Assembly (NCBI GenBank): GCA_943789355.1
Contig: CALSTU010000002.1
Span: forward strand, 496,001 to 560,000
Reading direction: 5' to 3'
Length of the DNA stretch: 64,000 bases
Origin: UBA7430 sp002478765
Lineage (GTDB): Bacteria > Bacteroidota > Bacteroidia > Flavobacteriales > UBA7430
A program made the position numbers and the translations under genes. Shown piece by piece: positions 31,030 through 40,343 of the stretch (the first letter of the stretch is position 1; each line of letters opens with the position of its first letter). Under the pieces are notes generated by a model, which was not told the DNA's origin, searched no databases, and saw only the letters and a list, made by a program, of their open reading frames with translations.

Positions 31030-32316
31030 CTAACGCTTACTTATGGGAACGTATGGTCTATCATTATGTCCCGTGTAAATTTGACGAGGACGACCTATAG
31101 GATCTCCATTTTCACGCATCTCTTTCCATTGAGCAACCCATCCAGGCAATCTTCCTAATGCAAACATTACAGTAAACATATCCGTTGGGATTCCAAGAGC
31201 ACGATAAATAATACCAGAATAAAAATCAACATTCGGATACAAACCTCTGTCAATGAAATACTGGTCTTTTAGAGCTACACCCTCCAACTCTTTAGCGATA
31301 TCTAATATTGGATCGTTAACACCTAAAGCAGCTAAAACATCATCAGCAGCCTTCTTTATGATACGAGCGCGTGGGTCAAAGTTCTTATACACTCGATGTC
31401 CGAAGCCCATTAATCTGAAAGAATCTGATTTATCCTTCGCTTTCGCTATGTATTTAGATACATCCCCACCATCTGCCTTAATGGCTTCCAACATTTCAAT
31501 AACTGCTTGATTGGCTCCACCGTGAAGCGGACCCCAAAGAGCTGCTATACCTGCAGAAATGGAAGCATACAAACTGGCATGGGAAGACCCTACGATTCGA
31601 ACGGTTGAAGCAGAACAATTCTGTTCATGATCCACGTGAAGTATCAACAACTTGTTTAATGCTGTCGAAACTACAGGATCAATGTGATATTCCTCTGTAG
31701 GTAGACCAAACATCATTCTTAAAAAGTTAGAACAGTAATCCAGATTATTATTTGGATATACGAGCGGTTGACGCATTCTATTTTTAAATGCCCATGCTGC
31801 AAGAGTAGGAAGCTTTGCAATAATTCTTATAATCGTTCCATTTACTTCTTCAGTAGAACGATTGGGGTCTAGAGACTTTGGATAGAAAGCGGTTAGTGAA
31901 GACACCAAAGATGAGATAACACCCATCGGATGAGCTTTTGACGGGAAACCTTCCAATATCGCTTTAACATCCTCGTGAACTAAAGTGTGACGAGTTATTT
32001 CTAATTGAAAATCATTCAGCTGTTCTTGCGTAGGCAGCTCTCCGTAAATCACCAAATAAGCAACTTCAATAAATGAGGACTTATCGGCTAGTTCTTCTAT
32101 GCTGTATCCTCGGTGGCGTAAAATACCTTTCTCACCATCTAAAAAAGTAATGGCACTTTCAGTTGAACCCGTATTTTTGAATCCTTTATCAATCGTAATA
32201 AGACCTGAGGCAGACCTTAACTTACTGATATCGATAGCTTTTTCACCTTCACTACCTTCGATAACCGGCAACTGATATACCTTACCATCATAATTTAATT
32301 CTACAAAATCTGACAT
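31030..32316 (-). CDS. gltA: Citrate synthase
   Basis: Condenses oxaloacetate and acetyl-CoA at the entry of the TCA cycle. It has 428 residues, the hexameric type II form known from Gram-negatives. Conserved active-site parts are HVDHEQNCSASTVR, HGGANQAV and GFGHRVYKNFDPRA. It ends the run carA-eno-gltA downstream of the ribosomal block, is separated from eno by 74 bases, and has its own terminator. Confidence 0.98.
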   Translation of the reverse strand: MSDFVELNYDGKVYQLPVIEGSEGEKAIDISKLRSASGLITIDKGFKNTGSTESAITFLDGEKGILRHRGYSIEELADKSSFIEVAYLVIYGELPTQEQLNDFQLEITRHTLVHEDVKAILEGFPSKAHPMGVISSLVSSLTAFYPKSLDPNRSTEEVNGTIIRIIAKLPTLAAWAFKNRMRQPLVYPNNNLDYCSNFLRMMFGLPTEEYHIDPVVSTALNKLLILHVDHEQNCSASTVRIVGSSHASLYASISAGIAALWGPLHGGANQAVIEMLEAIKADGGDVSKYIAKAKDKSDSFRLMGFGHRVYKNFDPRARIIKKAADDVLAALGVNDPILDIAKELEGVALKDQYFIDRGLYPNVDFYSGIIYRALGIPTDMFTVMFALGRLPGWVAQWKEMRENGDPIGRPRQIYTGHNDRPYVPISKR

Positions 32317-32390
32317 CTATACGTTTATTGATGGTTAATCTATTGTGTAATCTACAAAAACTAACTAAAAGTCAGCTCTTTACGGCTTTC

Positions 32391-33680
32391 TTACTTTAGA
32401 AAGCTAAAATTTTTACCTAAGAAAATTGCTGAATCTCCAAGAGCTTCTTCAATCCGAAGTAACTGGTTGTATTTAGCCATACGATCTGAACGCGAGGCAG
32501 AACCTGTTTTGATTTGTCCGGTATTAAGAGCAACAGCCAAATCAGCAATAGTATTATCTTCCGTCTCTCCTGAACGGTGACTCATAACAGAAGTATAAGA
32601 ATTGATTTGTGCCATCTGAACAGCATTAATCGTTTCAGTAAGTGTACCTATTTGATTTACTTTTACAAGTAATGAATTGGCAATACCCTCATTTATTCCA
32701 CGTGATAAACGATCTACATTGGTCACGAATAAGTCATCACCAACCAACTGAATTTTATCTCCCAGTTTTTCAGTCAAGTTTTTCCATCCCGTCCAGTCGT
32801 CCTCATCTAGACCATCTTCAATTGAAAGAATTGGGTATTTCTTACACCAATCTGCCCAATAATCTACCATTTCAGTAGACGTTAATTTATCACCTGTAGA
32901 TTGGTGAAAATGATAAACTCCTTCATCAGCATTATAAAACTCTGAGGCTGCAGCATCCATAGAAACATAAACATCTTCTCCTGGACGATATCCTGCTCTT
33001 TCAATCGCTGTTAAAACCATTTCCATAGCCTCAACATTTGACCGTAAATTAGGAGCAAATCCACCTTCATCACCAACATTAGTAGCCAAACCTTTCGACT
33101 TCAAAACAGTCTTTAAATGATGAAAAATTTCTGTACCCATCTTTAAGGACTGCGAGAAGGTTTCCGCACCTACAGGCATAACCATAAACTCTTGAAAGTC
33201 AATAGCATTATCTGCATGAGACCCACCGTTTAAGATGTTCATCATGGGAATTGGAAGTGTTCTTGCATTCACGCCTCCAATATAATTATAAAGCATTTGA
33301 CCTGTTGAGGCTGCTGCTGCCTTGGAAGAAGCTAAAGATACGGCCAACATTGCATTAGCACCGATGATTGCTTTATTTGGTGTTCCATCAATATCGATCA
33401 TTAACTGGTCGATACCCGCTTGATCTTCTACAGACATTCCAACCAAAGAGTCAAACAAAACTCCATTTACGTTATCAACAGCTTTAAGAACACCTTTCCC
33501 CATGTAAACATCATTGTCACCGTCTCTGAGCTCAACAGCTTCATGTTTTCCAGTTGAGGCACCTGAAGGAACTGCAGCACGCCCGAAAGCACCTGATTCA
33601 GTAACCACGTCGACTTCTACAGTTGGATTCCCTCTGGAGTCAAGTATTTGACGTGCGTGTATGTCTGTAATTAAACTCAT
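32391..33680 (-). CDS. eno: Enolase
   Basis: Converts 2-phosphoglycerate to phosphoenolpyruvate in glycolysis and the reverse in gluconeogenesis. I start at ATG 33680 (MSLITDIHARQILDSRGNP, 429 residues); the longer ORF runs into carA and has no family-like N-terminus. Signature blocks: GNPTVEVDV, the metal ligands in SMDAAASEF, SIEDGLDEDDW and GDDLFVTN, and the catalytic-lysine region LLVKVNQIGTLTE, then SHRSGETED. It starts 7 bases after carA, so the two are co-transcribed. Confidence 0.98.
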   Translation of the reverse strand: MSLITDIHARQILDSRGNPTVEVDVVTESGAFGRAAVPSGASTGKHEAVELRDGDNDVYMGKGVLKAVDNVNGVLFDSLVGMSVEDQAGIDQLMIDIDGTPNKAIIGANAMLAVSLASSKAAAASTGQMLYNYIGGVNARTLPIPMMNILNGGSHADNAIDFQEFMVMPVGAETFSQSLKMGTEIFHHLKTVLKSKGLATNVGDEGGFAPNLRSNVEAMEMVLTAIERAGYRPGEDVYVSMDAAASEFYNADEGVYHFHQSTGDKLTSTEMVDYWADWCKKYPILSIEDGLDEDDWTGWKNLTEKLGDKIQLVGDDLFVTNVDRLSRGINEGIANSLLVKVNQIGTLTETINAVQMAQINSYTSVMSHRSGETEDNTIADLAVALNTGQIKTGSASRSDRMAKYNQLLRIEEALGDSAIFLGKNFSFLK

Positions 33681-33687
33681 TTTAATG

Positions 33688-34797
33688 CTAGTTTTTATGT
33701 GTTTTGATTTGATCAACAAACTGGTCAAAAAGGTAACGAGAATCGTGAGGACCTGGAGATGATTCTGGGTGGAATTGTACCGAGAAACAATTGCGATCTT
33801 TCAGTCGTATACCTTCGACAGTATTGTCATTTAAATTTTTGTGTGTAAGGATGATATTATCATGACCTTCAAGACTCTCCATATCAATGGCAAAACCATG
33901 ATTTTGTGAGGTTATTTCACCAAGACCCGTTTCTAAATTGAATACGGGATGATTGATCCCTCGGTGACCGTTATGCATTTTGTAGGTTTTCAATCCAGAA
34001 GAAAGACCAATCATCTGATGTCCAAGACAAATTCCAAATATTGGAAGGCCAGCATCTAAAATCTTAGTTACTTCGGCTATAACATTTGGCATAGCACTAG
34101 GATCGCCAGGACCATTTGATAAGAAAAAACCATCAGGATTCCAGCTCAGCATCTCTTCCAAAGAAGTATGCATAGGGAAAACTTTGAGCAAACAATCTCT
34201 TTCAGAAAGACAGCGTAAAATATTGGTTTTAACACCCAAGTCGAGCACGGCAACCCTATACGAAGCATTTTCATTTCCGAACGTGTAAGGTTCTTTCGTT
34301 GAAACCGTAGAGGACAACTCAAGACCTTCCATACTTGGAACTTTAGCTAACTCAGCCTTTAAATAATCGATGTCGGTATTTTCTGAAGAAATGATTGCAT
34401 TCATGGCTCCTTTGTCGCGCACATGTCGAACAAGAGCCCGCGTATCAACATCACATATAGCTACAAGTCCTTCCTTCTCATAGTATTCTTGCAAAGACAT
34501 GCTAGAGCTCGGACGAGAGTTATGGTCATTGAAATCTTTACATATCAATCCGGAAATTTTAACACTACCAGACTCAACTTCGTCATCGTGGACACCATAA
34601 TTCCCGATGTGTGAATTGGTTGTCAACATCAATTGGCCCGTATACGACGGGTCAGTGAAAATTTCTTGATATCCTGTCATTCCGGTATTAAAACACACCT
34701 CTCCTGTAGCAGTACCTCTTAGTCCTGCTGCACTCCCGTAAAAAATGGCACCATCTTCCAGAAGTAAAATTGCTTTTTGTTTTGCTTGGTATTTCAT
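33688..34797 (-). CDS. carA: Carbamoyl-phosphate synthase small subunit
   Basis: Glutaminase subunit that passes ammonia to CarB for arginine and pyrimidine synthesis. It has 369 residues. The N-terminal domain carries LEDGAIFYG and CFNTGMTGYQE; the class I amidotransferase domain has the nucleophile in GICLGHQ and the His-Glu pair in FHPESSPGP. carB is not adjacent. It follows the rplQ terminator and is 7 bases from eno. Confidence 0.97.
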   Translation of the reverse strand: MKYQAKQKAILLLEDGAIFYGSAAGLRGTATGEVCFNTGMTGYQEIFTDPSYTGQLMLTTNSHIGNYGVHDDEVESGSVKISGLICKDFNDHNSRPSSSMSLQEYYEKEGLVAICDVDTRALVRHVRDKGAMNAIISSENTDIDYLKAELAKVPSMEGLELSSTVSTKEPYTFGNENASYRVAVLDLGVKTNILRCLSERDCLLKVFPMHTSLEEMLSWNPDGFFLSNGPGDPSAMPNVIAEVTKILDAGLPIFGICLGHQMIGLSSGLKTYKMHNGHRGINHPVFNLETGLGEITSQNHGFAIDMESLEGHDNIILTHKNLNDNTVEGIRLKDRNCFSVQFHPESSPGPHDSRYLFDQFVDQIKTHKN

Positions 34798-34813
34798 TAA
34801 AGTTTAAACCTAT

Positions 34814-34843
34814 AAAAAAAGGGATAAAGCCAAAGCTCCACCC
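34814..34843 (-). terminator. Terminator of the ribosomal block
   Basis: On the minus strand, GGGTGGAGC-TTTG-GCTTTATCCC folds with two G-U pairs and a small internal loop, then seven T residues. It lies 36 bases after the rplQ stop, before carA. Confidence 0.7.
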
Positions 34844-34879
34844 TTTTAGTTTTATTTAAAGAATAATATAGTTGCTCCC

Positions 34880-35440
34880 TTATGCATCTTTATTTTCATC
34901 ATTCGAATCGTCAGACTTTTTCTCTTCAGCAGGAGTCTCTTCAGATTTAGACTCAATTGTTGGTGTTTCTTCAACTACCTGAGCTTCTTCAACAGCAGGC
35001 GTTTCTTCGACCTTAGATGCAGTAGATTTCTTACGTCTACGTGTTTTGGTTTTCTTAAGGTCTTTACCGTTTGTGTAAACTTCATTGAAATCTACCAACT
35101 CGATCATACACATCTCAGCATTATCACCAGGTCTATTACCTGTCTTTATAATACGTGTATATCCACCAGGGCGATCTGCAACTTTAGAGGAAACAGTACC
35201 GAATAACTCTTTGATGGTTTCCTTTTGTCTTAAGTAACTAAATACAACTCTACGGGAGTGTGTAGAATCATCTTTTGCTTTTGTGATCAAAGGCTCAACA
35301 TATCTTTTCAATGCTTTTGCCTTAGCCACAGTTGTGTTAATTCTTTTGTATTCAATCAATGAGCAAGCCATATTTGATAACATCGCTTTACGATGCGCAG
35401 TTTTTCTGCCTAAGTGATTGATTTTCTTTCCGTGTCTCAT
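34880..35440 (-). CDS. rplQ: Ribosomal protein bL17 with acidic tail
   Basis: 50S subunit protein at the exit-tunnel side. The conserved part (MRHGKKINHLGRKTAHRKAML to about residue 125) is followed by a basic patch (KKTKTRRRKKS) and then about 50 residues rich in Glu, Thr, Pro and Lys, making 186 residues against about 120 in E. coli. Bacteroidota L17 is often extended. It is the last gene of the alpha cluster and starts 5 bases after rpoA. Confidence 0.96.
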   Translation of the reverse strand: MRHGKKINHLGRKTAHRKAMLSNMACSLIEYKRINTTVAKAKALKRYVEPLITKAKDDSTHSRRVVFSYLRQKETIKELFGTVSSKVADRPGGYTRIIKTGNRPGDNAEMCMIELVDFNEVYTNGKDLKKTKTRRRKKSTASKVEETPAVEEAQVVEETPTIESKSEETPAEEKKSDDSNDENKDA

Positions 35441-35445
35441 GACTA

Positions 35446-36438
35446 CTATTCGTTATCTAATTTGTACTTAGAAGTGTCCATTCCAAAGGATAGACCTTTT
35501 AAAGCAACTAATTCATCTAATTCAGTCAACGATTTTTTACCAAAGTTTCTAAACTTCATTAAATCGCTTTTGTTGAAGGTTACAAGATCTCCTAATGTTT
35601 CAACTTCAGCAGCTTTCAAGCAGTTTAATGCTCTTACTGAAAGATCCATTTCAGTTAATTTAGAGTGAAGAAGCTGTCGCATTTTCAACGACTCCTCATC
35701 GTACTGATTCTCGGATGCAGTTTCTTCGTCTTCCAAAGAAATACGATCGTCAGAAAACAACATGAAATGATGTATTAAGATCTTAGACGCTTCTGTCAAT
35801 GCATCTTTCGGATTGATAGAACCATCCGTTGTCAAATCTAAAACCAATTTCTCATAGTCGGTCTTCTGCTCAACACGGAAGTTCTCGATCTCGAACTTCA
35901 CATTTTTAATCGGCGTAAAAATTGAATCTGTAGCTATCGTACCAAGAGGTACTTCTTCTACGTTATGTTCCTCTGCTGTTACAAATCCACGTCCTTTGAT
36001 GATGGTAAGAACCATGTCAATGGAAACCTTGGCGTTCATATTACAAACAACTAAGTCTGGATTTAACACTTGGAATCCAGAAATAAACTTACCAATATCA
36101 CCAGCAGTTAACTGATCTTGTTTAGATACAGATACATGAACTGTTTCATTTTCAACATCTTCAACTTGCTTCTTAAAACGTACTTGTTTTAAGTTCAAAA
36201 TGATTTCTGTAACATCTTCTACGACACCTTCGATGGTTGAAAACTCATGTTCTACACCTTCGATGCGAACAGAAGAGATAGCGAATCCTTCTAGTGAAGA
36301 AAGTAGCACTCTACGAAGAGCATTTCCGATTGTTAAACCATAACCTGGTTCCAATGGGCGAAACTCAAATTGACCAAAACTATCAGTCGAGTTTACCATA
36401 AATACTCTATCCGGCTTTTGGAAATTTAATATTGCCAT
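35446..36438 (-). CDS. rpoA: RNA polymerase alpha subunit
   Basis: The alpha dimer is the platform for polymerase assembly, and its C-terminal domain contacts promoter DNA and regulators. It has 330 residues: N-terminal domain with GNALRRVLLSSLEG and GRGFVTAEEHN, an acidic linker near 230-250, and a C-terminal domain with SVRALNCLKAAEVETLGDL. It lies between rpsD (30 bases) and rplQ (5 bases). Confidence 0.98.
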   Translation of the reverse strand: MAILNFQKPDRVFMVNSTDSFGQFEFRPLEPGYGLTIGNALRRVLLSSLEGFAISSVRIEGVEHEFSTIEGVVEDVTEIILNLKQVRFKKQVEDVENETVHVSVSKQDQLTAGDIGKFISGFQVLNPDLVVCNMNAKVSIDMVLTIIKGRGFVTAEEHNVEEVPLGTIATDSIFTPIKNVKFEIENFRVEQKTDYEKLVLDLTTDGSINPKDALTEASKILIHHFMLFSDDRISLEDEETASENQYDEESLKMRQLLHSKLTEMDLSVRALNCLKAAEVETLGDLVTFNKSDLMKFRNFGKKSLTELDELVALKGLSFGMDTSKYKLDNE

Positions 36439-36468
36439 ATGCTAAATCTTTAACGTGTCTATATTATT

Positions 36469-37074
36469 TTACTTAGAATATAATTCTACGATCAGCTGTT
36501 CTTTAATAGCTTCAGGAATTTGTACGCGTTCTGGAACTGCAACAAATGTACCTTTAAGTGAATCCGAGCTAAACTCCAACCACTCATAGCTTCCTGCGTT
36601 GGCTTTTACAGAATCTGTAATTGCCTCTAAAGCCTTAGACTTCTCACGAACTTCAATAACATCTCCTGGACGTAGTGAATACGATGGTATATTAACAATA
36701 CCACCATTCACAGTAATGTGACGGTGAGATACCAATTGACGAGCACCACTACGTGTTGGGGAAATACCCATTCTGTATACGGTGTTGTCTAATCTTCTTT
36801 CACACAATTGCAACAAAATCTCACCAGTTACACCGGTTTTAGATGACGCATTTTTGTATAAATTTCGGAATTGTTTTTCAAGGATACCGTAAGTATACTT
36901 TGCTTTTTGCTTTTCTAAAAGCTGTACTGCGTATTCTGACTGCTTTGATCGTCTTCGTGAGTTTCCGTGTTGTCCTGGAGGGTAACTTTTCTTTTCCAAG
37001 GACTTATCAGCACCGAATATTGCCTCACCGAATCTACGTGCAATTTTGGTTTTTGGACCTGTATATCTTGCCAT
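36469..37074 (-). CDS. rpsD: Ribosomal protein uS4
   Basis: Primary 16S-binding protein that starts 30S body assembly and in many bacteria represses the alpha operon. It has 201 residues. The N-terminus MARYTGPKTKIARRFGEAIFG is free of the zinc cysteines found in some S4 forms. The S4 RNA-binding domain holds RLDNTVYRMG and VSHRHITVNG. Confidence 0.98.
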   Translation of the reverse strand: MARYTGPKTKIARRFGEAIFGADKSLEKKSYPPGQHGNSRRRSKQSEYAVQLLEKQKAKYTYGILEKQFRNLYKNASSKTGVTGEILLQLCERRLDNTVYRMGISPTRSGARQLVSHRHITVNGGIVNIPSYSLRPGDVIEVREKSKALEAITDSVKANAGSYEWLEFSSDSLKGTFVAVPERVQIPEAIKEQLIVELYSK

Positions 37075-37095
37075 TTCTTAGGTTTTAAAAGGGGA

Positions 37096-37476
37096 TTAAA
37101 CTCTTCTACGTTTGGGTGGTCTACAACCGTTGTGTGGTTGTGGAGTAACATCTACAATTTCAGATACCTGAATTCCGTTGTTATGTAACGTACGGATTGC
37201 GGATTCACGACCATTACCTGGCCCCTTAACGTAAACTTTAACTTTTCTCAAACCAGCTTCATAAGCGACTTTCGCACAATCTTCAGCAGCTGTTTGAGCA
37301 GCATAAGGAGTATTCTTTTTAGAACCTTTAAACCCTTGCTTACCTGCAGAAGACCATGAAATAACTTGACCTGCGTTGTTGGTAAGTGAGATGATGATGT
37401 TGTTAAAAGATGCATGAATGTGTGCCTGTCCAACAGACTCAACTTTTACGTTTCTTTTTTTGTTTGTTTTAGCCAT
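37096..37476 (-). CDS. rpsK: Ribosomal protein uS11
   Basis: 30S platform protein near the mRNA exit and the 3' end of 16S rRNA. It has 126 residues, with ASFNNIIISLT, GPGNGRESAIRTL and the C-terminal tail PHNGCRPPKRRRV. It starts 9 bases after rpsM. Confidence 0.98.
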   Translation of the reverse strand: MAKTNKKRNVKVESVGQAHIHASFNNIIISLTNNAGQVISWSSAGKQGFKGSKKNTPYAAQTAAEDCAKVAYEAGLRKVKVYVKGPGNGRESAIRTLHNNGIQVSEIVDVTPQPHNGCRPPKRRRV

Positions 37477-37485
37477 AGCTACCTA

Positions 37486-37860
37486 CTATTTAGTTGCTTT
37501 CTTTTTGTTAGCAACAGTTTTTCTTCTACCCTTTCTAGTACGTGAGTTGTTTTTTGTCCGTTGACCTCTCAACGGTAACCCAGAACGATGACGTTGCCCT
37601 CTGTTACATCCAACATCCATCAATCGCTTGATGTTCAATTGAACTTCAGATCTTAACTCTCCTTCGATTGTGTAGTCTGATATGATGGTACGAATTTGAC
37701 TCAATTCGTCATCATTCCAATCCTTAACCTTAGTGTTTAGATCAACACCGGCTTTTGAAAGGATTTCCTGTGCACGAGTACTTCCTATACCAAAGATATA
37801 AGTTAACCCGATTTCTCCTCTTTTATTTGTAGGTATGTCTACCCCTGCAATTCTTGCCAT
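37486..37860 (-). CDS. rpsM: Ribosomal protein uS13
   Basis: 30S head protein forming inter-subunit bridges and contacting P-site tRNA. It has 124 residues with RIAGVDIPTNKRGEIGLTYI, GLPLRGQRTKNNSRTRKG and a lysine-rich tail. It follows rpmJ by 22 bases. Confidence 0.98.
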   Translation of the reverse strand: MARIAGVDIPTNKRGEIGLTYIFGIGSTRAQEILSKAGVDLNTKVKDWNDDELSQIRTIISDYTIEGELRSEVQLNIKRLMDVGCNRGQRHRSGLPLRGQRTKNNSRTRKGRRKTVANKKKATK

Positions 37861-37882
37861 AGAATTTTTTTTTGTTCAAGGT

Positions 37883-37999
37883 CTAACCTTGTCTTTGTTT
37901 AAATTTAGGGTTCTTTTTGTTGATTACATAAAGACGCCCCTTTCTGCGAACTATTTGGCAGTCAGCACTTCTTTTCTTAATTGATGCTCTTACTTTCAT
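37883..37999 (-). CDS. rpmJ: Ribosomal protein bL36, zinc-free form
   Basis: A 38-residue 50S protein, read directly from the sequence: MKVRASIKKRSADCQIVRRK and on to NPKFKQRQG. Of the four usual zinc ligands (C11, C14, C27, H32/33) only C14 remains; the others are S, N and K, so the zinc ribbon is lost. It starts 13 bases after infA, in the normal place of rpmJ. I recall the same pattern in other Flavobacteriales. Confidence 0.95.
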   Translation of the reverse strand: MKVRASIKKRSADCQIVRRKGRLYVINKKNPKFKQRQG

Positions 38000-38012
38000 C
38001 TTTTTGACTTAT

Positions 38013-38228
38013 TTAGTATCTGTAAGTAATTCGTCCTTTGGTTAAATCGTATGGAGACATGGCTAATTTCACCTTATCTCCGGGTAACAATTTAATGTAG
38101 TGCATACGCATCTTTCCAGAGATATGAGCTGTTAAAACGTGTCCGTTTTCTAGTTCTACTCGGAACATTGCATTTGAAAGTGATTCTGTTATCACTCCGT
38201 CTTGCTCTATTGATGCTTGTTTAGCCAT
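38013..38228 (-). CDS. infA: Translation initiation factor IF-1
   Basis: A 71-residue OB-fold protein that binds the A site of 30S during initiation. It is typical from MAKQASIEQDGVI through ENGHVLTAHISGKMRMHYI to the end PYDLTKGRITYRY. It starts 3 bases after the map stop, within the spc cluster. Confidence 0.98.
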   Translation of the reverse strand: MAKQASIEQDGVITESLSNAMFRVELENGHVLTAHISGKMRMHYIKLLPGDKVKLAMSPYDLTKGRITYRY

Positions 38229-38231
38229 ACA

Positions 38232-39011
38232 CTAATTTTTATTTTTTAAAACTTCGTCAATAAACTCAAATGACGATAATATTTCTGCTTTACCTTTTCG
38301 AACTACTACTGTATGTTCGAAATGTGCTGAAGGTTTTAAATCTGCAGTTTTGATTGTCCAGCCGTCATTCAACTGGATGATCTCTTTAACGCCCATATTA
38401 ATCATGGGTTCTATAGCGAGAACAAGACCTTCTTGTAATTTAACACCCCTACCGCGTTTACCATAGTTTGGTACTTCTGGACTTTCGTGCAAATTAGCAC
38501 CCACTCCATGACCAACTAATTCTCTAACGACAGTATAACCGTTATTTTCTGCATGCTTCTGAATAGCAAATCCTATATCACCAATTCGGTTACCCGTAAT
38601 TGCGGCATCAATTCCATGGTAAAGAGACTCACGAGTAACTCTCAGTAAATCTTGCACCTCTTTAGCAACTTGCCCCACTTCATAGGTGAAAGCAGAATCA
38701 CCAAAAAATCCATTTTTTTTTACTCCACAATCTAAAGACAGTATCGTTCCTGACTCTAAAGGCGTATTGTTTGGAATTCCGTGAACCACTTCTTCATTAG
38801 GTGATACACATAAAGTATTCGGAAAACCACTATATCCTTTAAACCCTGGAACACCACCATGGTCTCTGATAAACTCCTCAGCAACGGCATCTAACTCAAG
38901 GGTAGTAACACCAGGTTGGATCAATTTAGCTACTTCAGCGTGTGTTTTTGCAACAAGTAAAGAACTTTCTCTTATTAATTCAATCTCTTCTTCGGTTTTG
39001 TGATAGATCAT
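38232..39011 (-). CDS. map: Methionine aminopeptidase, type I
   Basis: Removes the initiator methionine from new proteins. It has 259 residues with the five metal ligands in their blocks: LSLDCGVKKNGFFGDSA (two Asp), VGHGVGANLHESPEVPN (His), VLAIEPM (Glu) and the last Glu in FEHTVVV. The N-terminal SH3-binding or zinc extension seen in eukaryotes is absent. It sits between secY (9 bases) and infA. Confidence 0.96.
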   Translation of the reverse strand: MIYHKTEEEIELIRESSLLVAKTHAEVAKLIQPGVTTLELDAVAEEFIRDHGGVPGFKGYSGFPNTLCVSPNEEVVHGIPNNTPLESGTILSLDCGVKKNGFFGDSAFTYEVGQVAKEVQDLLRVTRESLYHGIDAAITGNRIGDIGFAIQKHAENNGYTVVRELVGHGVGANLHESPEVPNYGKRGRGVKLQEGLVLAIEPMINMGVKEIIQLNDGWTIKTADLKPSAHFEHTVVVRKGKAEILSSFEFIDEVLKNKN

Positions 39012-39020
39012 GTCTGAAAT

Positions 39021-40328
39021 TTACATTCCTGACCGACCCGTCATACGACCTGATTTCATTAAACCGTCGTAATGGCGATTTAACAAGTAACCTTCAATTT
39101 GCTGAAGGGTATCCAAAACAACACCCACCATAATCAATAATGACGTTCCACCAAAGAACTGTGAAAATGACTGGTTAATCCCTGCATTCATTGCAAAAGC
39201 AGGTAAAATAGCTATCACAGCTAAAAACACTGAGCCTGGCAACACAATTCTAGACATCACATCATCCAAAAAAGTAGCTGTGTCCTTACCCGGCTTAACA
39301 CCTGGTACAAAACCACCATTACGTTTTAAATCGTCAGCCATTTGGTTTGTATTAACCGTAATAGCTGTATAGAAATAAGTGAATAGTATGATTAAAACAG
39401 CGAAGGCAAAATTATACCAAAATCCTGAGAAATCAGAGAAAGTAGTTACAAAATTTTGCACCCTTTCAGACTCCGATAATCCCGCAAAGGTTATGGGTAT
39501 AAACATGATCGCTTGAGCAAATATAATTGGCATAACTCCTGATGCATTCACCTTCAAGGGTAAATACTGTCGAGCAGCTGTTGCTTGAGCTGTTGCTCCT
39601 CGCTTAGCGTACTGTATAGGAATTCTTCTTACACCCTGAACTAGCAGGACCGAAGCAAATATAACAACCAACAGAACCAATAACTCAACCAATATAATTA
39701 ATGGGTTAGCTCTACCGACTTCAAACAAGAATGCTTGCGGAAGAACTGCAATAATACCCACCATAATTAACAATGAAATACCATTACCAATACCACGATC
39801 AGTAATTTTCTCACCCAACCACATCGCAAACATAGTTCCAGTTACAAGGATAACAATGCTCGAGAACCAAAAAGTTCCACTAGAAAGTAAAAATGCCTCA
39901 GCAGGTAAAGTTGCTTTTAGATTAGCAATGTATCCAGGAGCCTGGAAACAAGTAATTACAACCGTTAGGTAACGAGTAATTTGACTAATCTTTGTGCGTC
40001 CACTCTCTCCATCCTTTTGCAATTTCTGCAAGTAAGGAACAGCCATTGTCATCAATTGGATAACAATAGATGCGGAGATGTATGGCATAATTCCCAGAGC
40101 CATAATAGAGGCTTGTGAAAATGCTCCACCTGTAAACATGTTTAAGAGTCCTAATAAACCATCTGATGTTTGGTTTTGTAGAGCATCTAACTGTTGTGGA
40201 TCAATACCTGGAAGTGCAACAAAAGAACCTAAACGATAAATAAGTAAAAATCCTAATGTTGTAAGGATTCTACTACGGAGTTCTTCTATCTTCCAAATAT
40301 TCTTAATTGTCTCGATCAATTTCTTCAT
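39021..40328 (-). CDS. secY: Protein translocase subunit SecY
   Basis: Main channel protein of the Sec translocon in the inner membrane. It has 435 residues with ten predicted membrane helices. It shows the plug/TM2 region GIMPYISASIVIQL and the cytoplasmic loop GVRRIPIQYAKR, which binds SecA and the ribosome. It follows rplO by 15 bases. SecA is encoded at 14.3-17.6 kb in the same window; secE is not here. Confidence 0.97.
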   Translation of the reverse strand: MKKLIETIKNIWKIEELRSRILTTLGFLLIYRLGSFVALPGIDPQQLDALQNQTSDGLLGLLNMFTGGAFSQASIMALGIMPYISASIVIQLMTMAVPYLQKLQKDGESGRTKISQITRYLTVVITCFQAPGYIANLKATLPAEAFLLSSGTFWFSSIVILVTGTMFAMWLGEKITDRGIGNGISLLIMVGIIAVLPQAFLFEVGRANPLIILVELLVLLVVIFASVLLVQGVRRIPIQYAKRGATAQATAARQYLPLKVNASGVMPIIFAQAIMFIPITFAGLSESERVQNFVTTFSDFSGFWYNFAFAVLIILFTYFYTAITVNTNQMADDLKRNGGFVPGVKPGKDTATFLDDVMSRIVLPGSVFLAVIAILPAFAMNAGINQSFSQFFGGTSLLIMVGVVLDTLQQIEGYLLNRHYDGLMKSGRMTGRSGM

Positions 40329-40343
40329 GATAATGAGAGCCTA

